Made by a program: the position numbers and the translations under genes. From contig JAGYOC010000197.1 in assembly GCA_018399795.1 (NCBI GenBank), positions 1-7,856 of the forward strand: a stretch of DNA of 7,856 nt. Direction: 5' to 3'. Origin of the DNA: Dehalococcoidales bacterium (GTDB taxonomy: Bacteria > Chloroflexota > Dehalococcoidia > Dehalococcoidales > UBA5760). Below the pieces are notes generated by a model. It was given only the letters and a program-made list of their open reading frames with translations, ran no database searches and was not told where the DNA came from. Below are positions 5,476-7,856 of the stretch, piece by piece; position 1 is the first letter of the stretch, and the number at the start of each line of letters is the position of its first letter.

Positions 5476-5846
5476 GAAGGATGCTCAAGAGCAAAATCCA
5501 CCGCGCCCGGGTTAACGGGCTGGATATCGAATACGAGGGGAGTATCACCATCGATAAAAGGCTGATGCAAGCCGCCGACATCCTACCCTACGAGCAGGTA
5601 GAGGTACTGAACCTCCATAACGGCGCCCGGTTCAATACCTACGCCATCCAGGGAGAAGGAGAAGGGGAAATCTGCCTGAACGGCGCCGCGGCGAGGCTGG
5701 CTGCCAAAGGCGATACCATTATCATCCTGGCCTACTGCTACCTCTCTGATGATGATGCGCTCAACCTTATGCCCAACCTGGTATCGGTCAACGAAAAAAA
5801 TGTCATCGTGGCGAACAGGCAACCGGTGCCCCCGTTTCTTTTCTAG
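5472..5846 (+). CDS. panD: Aspartate 1-decarboxylase proenzyme
   Basis: Converts L-aspartate to beta-alanine, one of the two halves of pantothenate. The enzyme is made as an inactive precursor that cleaves itself at Gly-Ser to form a pyruvoyl group. I chose ATG 5472, which overlaps the previous gene's stop as ATGA and has AGAGGAG at 5455-5461, because MRRMLKSKIHRARV then aligns with the usual family start; a TTG further upstream would add nine unlikely residues. This gives 124 residues, a normal length. The cleavage site EGS has Gly23-Ser24; the active-site residues expected from the E. coli enzyme are present as Lys8, Arg53, Tyr57 and Asn70, the last within LNGAAA. No separate maturation factor (PanZ/PanM type) is visible in the window, as is usual outside enterobacteria. 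Confidence 0.97.
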   Translation: MRRMLKSKIHRARVNGLDIEYEGSITIDKRLMQAADILPYEQVEVLNLHNGARFNTYAIQGEGEGEICLNGAAARLAAKGDTIIILAYCYLSDDDALNLMPNLVSVNEKNVIVANRQPVPPFLF

Positions 5847-5894
5847 TCAGCGGTGTATACATCCGGTCGAATAAATGAAAGGAAAAGACAGCCA

Positions 5895-6722
5895 ATGAGG
5901 ATTTCGATCAACGAAATAAGGGATATGAAGCAGAAAGGTGAGAAAATCGTAATGCTTACCGCATACGATTATGCCACCGCCGGCATCATCGATGATGCCG
6001 GCGTACCCCTAATCCTAGTCGGTGACAGCCTGGGCATGGTGGTGCTGGGCTATCAGTCAACAATACCGGTTACCATGGAGGAAATGCTGCACCATACCAG
6101 GGCCGTGGTCAGGGGAACAAGCCGCACAGTGGTAGTCGGTGACATGCCCTTTATGACCTATGCCAACATCTCCGATGCCCAGCGCAACGCCGCCCGCTTC
6201 ATCCAGGAAGCGGGCGCACAGACGGTCAAGCTCGAGGGTGGCGCCAACATGGCTGAGACGGTAAACAAAATCGTGTCCTGCGGGATACCGGTTATGGGGC
6301 ATATCGGTCTCACCCCGCAATCGATAAACCAGCTGGGAGGGTTCAAGGTGCAGGGTAAAAGCGACGAGGCAGCCGCCAGGCTGCTCGAAGACGCCCGTTC
6401 CCTGGAACAGGCAGGGGCTTTCGCCATTGTCCTGGAAACAGTCCCCGCTCAGCTTGCCGCCCTGATTACCCGCTCTATCAGCATCCCCACCATCGGCATC
6501 GGTGCCGGTGCCGAATGCGACGGACAGGTTCAGGTTATCAGTGATATACTGGGGCTCTACACCGATTTCGTACCCAAGCACGCAAAGCAGTACGCCAGGC
6601 TAGCCGAGGCAAGCCGGGCTGCCATCGCCCAGTATGCCAGCGAGGTACAGGACGGCACCTTTCCCACCGAGCAGAACAGTTTCTCTATGGATGAGAAAAT
6701 ACTGGAACGGCTCTCCAAATAA
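5895..6722 (+). CDS. panB: 3-methyl-2-oxobutanoate hydroxymethyltransferase (ketopantoate hydroxymethyltransferase)
   Basis: Transfers a hydroxymethyl group from 5,10-methylene-tetrahydrofolate to 2-oxoisovalerate, giving ketopantoate, the first committed step to pantothenate. ATG 5895 gives 275 residues, near the usual length of about 265-280. An in-frame GTG at 5853 would add 14 residues of unrelated character and is rejected; AAAGGA at 5878-5883 serves the chosen start. The TIM-barrel signature residues all fall where expected from the E. coli enzyme: magnesium ligands Asp44 (LVGDSLGM), Asp83 (VVGDMPFMTY) and Glu114 (VKLEGG), Lys112, and catalytic Glu181 (IVLETVP). The conserved GHIGLTPQSINQLGGFKVQG runs from residue 135. 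It lies 48 bases after panD and 62 bases before panC, in one operon. Confidence 0.98.
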   Translation: MRISINEIRDMKQKGEKIVMLTAYDYATAGIIDDAGVPLILVGDSLGMVVLGYQSTIPVTMEEMLHHTRAVVRGTSRTVVVGDMPFMTYANISDAQRNAARFIQEAGAQTVKLEGGANMAETVNKIVSCGIPVMGHIGLTPQSINQLGGFKVQGKSDEAAARLLEDARSLEQAGAFAIVLETVPAQLAALITRSISIPTIGIGAGAECDGQVQVISDILGLYTDFVPKHAKQYARLAEASRAAIAQYASEVQDGTFPTEQNSFSMDEKILERLSK

Positions 6723-6784
6723 CGTCCCGACAAGCACAGGCAAGATAGATAAAATCAGGTATTTCATCGTACGGTGAGCACATT

Positions 6785-7633
6785 ATGGATATCGCTCCGG
6801 TAAAGGTAGTTGCGACGATACCCGAGATGAGGCAACGCAGAGAAATGCTCCCCGAGCCAGTAGGCTTTGTCCCTACCATGGGCTACCTTCACGAAGGACA
6901 CCTCTCCCTGGTCCGGGAAGCCAGGGCGAGCAATAGCTCGGTGGTGGTCAGCATTTTCGTTAATCCCGCGCAGTTCGGGCCGCAGGAAGACTTCGCCAGT
7001 TACCCGCGCGATACGGATCGAGACCTGGCCCTGCTGGCCGGGGAAAAGGCAGATATCATCTTCATCCCCTCTGCCGGTGAGATGTACCCCGACAGGTATG
7101 GCGTCTATATCGACGGAGGCCCGGTAACCGAACGACTGGAGGGTACCTGCCGTCCCGGTCACTTCAGGGGTGTCAATACCATCGTTGGCAAGCTATTCAA
7201 TATCGTCAAACCCACCCGGGCCTACTTCGGGCAGAAAGACGCCCAGCAAGCGGTAGTTATCCGGAAAATGGTAGCCGACCTCAACATGGATGTGGAGATC
7301 GTTACCTTACCTACGGTACGTGAAAAGGACGGGCTGGCTATGAGCAGCCGCAATGCCTACCTCAACCAAGAAGAGCGCAGAACAGCAACGGTACTCTACC
7401 GGGCCCTGTGCCTGGCCGAGCAGCACTGGCAATCAGGGGAAGAGAAAGCCGGTCGGGTCCGGCAAAAAATGACGGAACTGATTGAAGCCGAGCCCCTGGC
7501 CAGCATAGATTACGTTTCCATAGCCGATACGGATACCCTGGAGGAAATGGAAGCTATCAGGCCGCCGGCGCTGGTATCACTGGCGGTGAGAATCGGAAAG
7601 ACCAGGCTCATCGACAATATTGTAATAGGTTGA
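6785..7633 (+). CDS. panC: Pantothenate synthetase (pantoate-beta-alanine ligase)
   Basis: Joins pantoate, through a pantoyl-adenylate, to beta-alanine with use of ATP; the product is pantothenate (vitamin B5). The protein has 282 residues, matching the family. The nucleotidyltransferase HIGH-type motif lies in PTMGYLHEGH at residues 30-39, with His36 and His39. FVNPAQF (58-64), the conserved RPGHFRGV (123-130), the YFGQKDAQQ loop (147-155) and the KMSKS-like MSSRN (186-190) are intact. ATG 6785 is preceded by GGTGAG at 6773-6778 with a 6-base spacer. It ends the operon; a gene on the other strand follows after 46 bases. All parts of an active enzyme are seen. Confidence 0.98.
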   Translation: MDIAPVKVVATIPEMRQRREMLPEPVGFVPTMGYLHEGHLSLVREARASNSSVVVSIFVNPAQFGPQEDFASYPRDTDRDLALLAGEKADIIFIPSAGEMYPDRYGVYIDGGPVTERLEGTCRPGHFRGVNTIVGKLFNIVKPTRAYFGQKDAQQAVVIRKMVADLNMDVEIVTLPTVREKDGLAMSSRNAYLNQEERRTATVLYRALCLAEQHWQSGEEKAGRVRQKMTELIEAEPLASIDYVSIADTDTLEEMEAIRPPALVSLAVRIGKTRLIDNIVIG

Positions 7634-7679
7634 CCCAGCCTTCCTGCCAGCGCCAACACCTTGCCAGAGACAGGTTACG

Positions 7680-7856
7680 CTAAACCCGGCGACCCGACCT
7701 GGAAGGAATCTGCTGCTTGAGTACGTGGTCACCGATATTCACACCAAGTAAACCCGCGATTACACGGCACTTCGCCTTGAGCAGGAAAAATATATTGCCC
7801 TCTTCCAGGCTCATGGACTCGTAATTACCCTGTCCCTTGGAGATAATCATATCGGC
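7680..7856 (-). CDS. C-terminal end of a DUF89 / ARMT1-like family protein
   Basis: Reading the minus strand from the window edge gives an open frame of 58 codons ending with TAG at 7682-7680. The visible peptide ADMIISKGQGNYESM...IFFLLKAKCRVIAGLLGVNIGDHVLK matches the conserved end of bacterial and archaeal DUF89 proteins. Characteristic parts are the 'AD-x-I-x-SKGQGNYE' stretch, which carries residues of the metal and phosphate site in this fold, and the 'FFLLKAKC' stretch. Members of the wider family are metal-dependent phosphatases proposed to act on damaged or surplus metabolites; a eukaryotic branch fused to pantothenate kinase removes phosphate from 4'-phosphopantetheine. The start and most of the protein lie outside the window, so which subfamily this is cannot be told. 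It is convergent with panC, so it is not in the same operon. Confidence 0.82.
   Translation of the reverse strand, partial: ADMIISKGQGNYESMSLEEGNIFFLLKAKCRVIAGLLGVNIGDHVLKQQIPSRSGRRV

Noticed and set aside
5853..5894. Extended panB start at GTG 5853
   Set aside because: It adds 14 residues not typical of PanB, while ATG 5895 puts the metal ligands and catalytic Glu181 at the usual numbering.
7634..7679. Terminator between panC and the convergent DUF89 gene
   Set aside because: Only weak complementarity such as ACCT/AGGT was found and no T run on either strand.

Overview
This window looks like a bacterial chromosome fragment of moderately high GC. The gene content and protein style are most like the Chloroflexota, class Dehalococcoidia: a pantothenate operon made of a Rossmann/DUF2520 protein, panD, panB and panC, and a DUF89 protein next to it. 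That taxonomic guess is inference from gene content and general resemblance, not from a marker gene. I see no mobile elements, CRISPR arrays or phage genes, and codon use looks even throughout.

Layout: (1) 1-2892, plus strand: the 3' part of a glycine betaine/choline-type ABC importer operon, in the order binding protein (cut by the window edge), ATPase with C-terminal CBS region, permease. (2) 2952-3389, minus strand: a small lipoprotein resembling the I42 (chagasin-like) protease inhibitors, convergent with the importer. A long imperfect inverted repeat spans the junction. (3) 3509-3759, minus strand: a tRNA-Phe, tRNA-Gly, tRNA-Leu cluster with a clear promoter just upstream of tRNA-Phe. 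(4) 3807-4331, plus strand: a divergent sigma70-type promoter and a small DUF4870/Tic20-like membrane protein. (5) 4365-7633, plus strand: a promoter region with a long structured leader, then the pantothenate operon (Rossmann/DUF2520 protein, panD, panB, panC). (6) 7680-7856, minus strand: the C-terminal end of a DUF89/ARMT1-like protein, convergent with panC.

How the genes work together: PanB makes ketopantoate, an unidentified reductase turns it into pantoate, PanD makes beta-alanine from aspartate, and PanC joins pantoate and beta-alanine to give pantothenate. The window has no classical panE, but the first gene of the operon is an NADP-type Rossmann protein. It is therefore the obvious candidate for the missing ketopantoate reductase. 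The leader of about 170-180 nt in front of the operon is where a pan-type RNA element, known from Chloroflexi pan operons, would be expected. The importer operon would bring in compatible solutes for osmotic protection, and its ATPase ends in a CBS region plus an acidic tail, as in importers that sense ionic strength.

Most of the window is well-understood housekeeping and accessory biology. The best leads are the DUF2520 reductase assignment, the structured leader of the pan operon, the acidic CBS tail, and the DUF89 neighbour.
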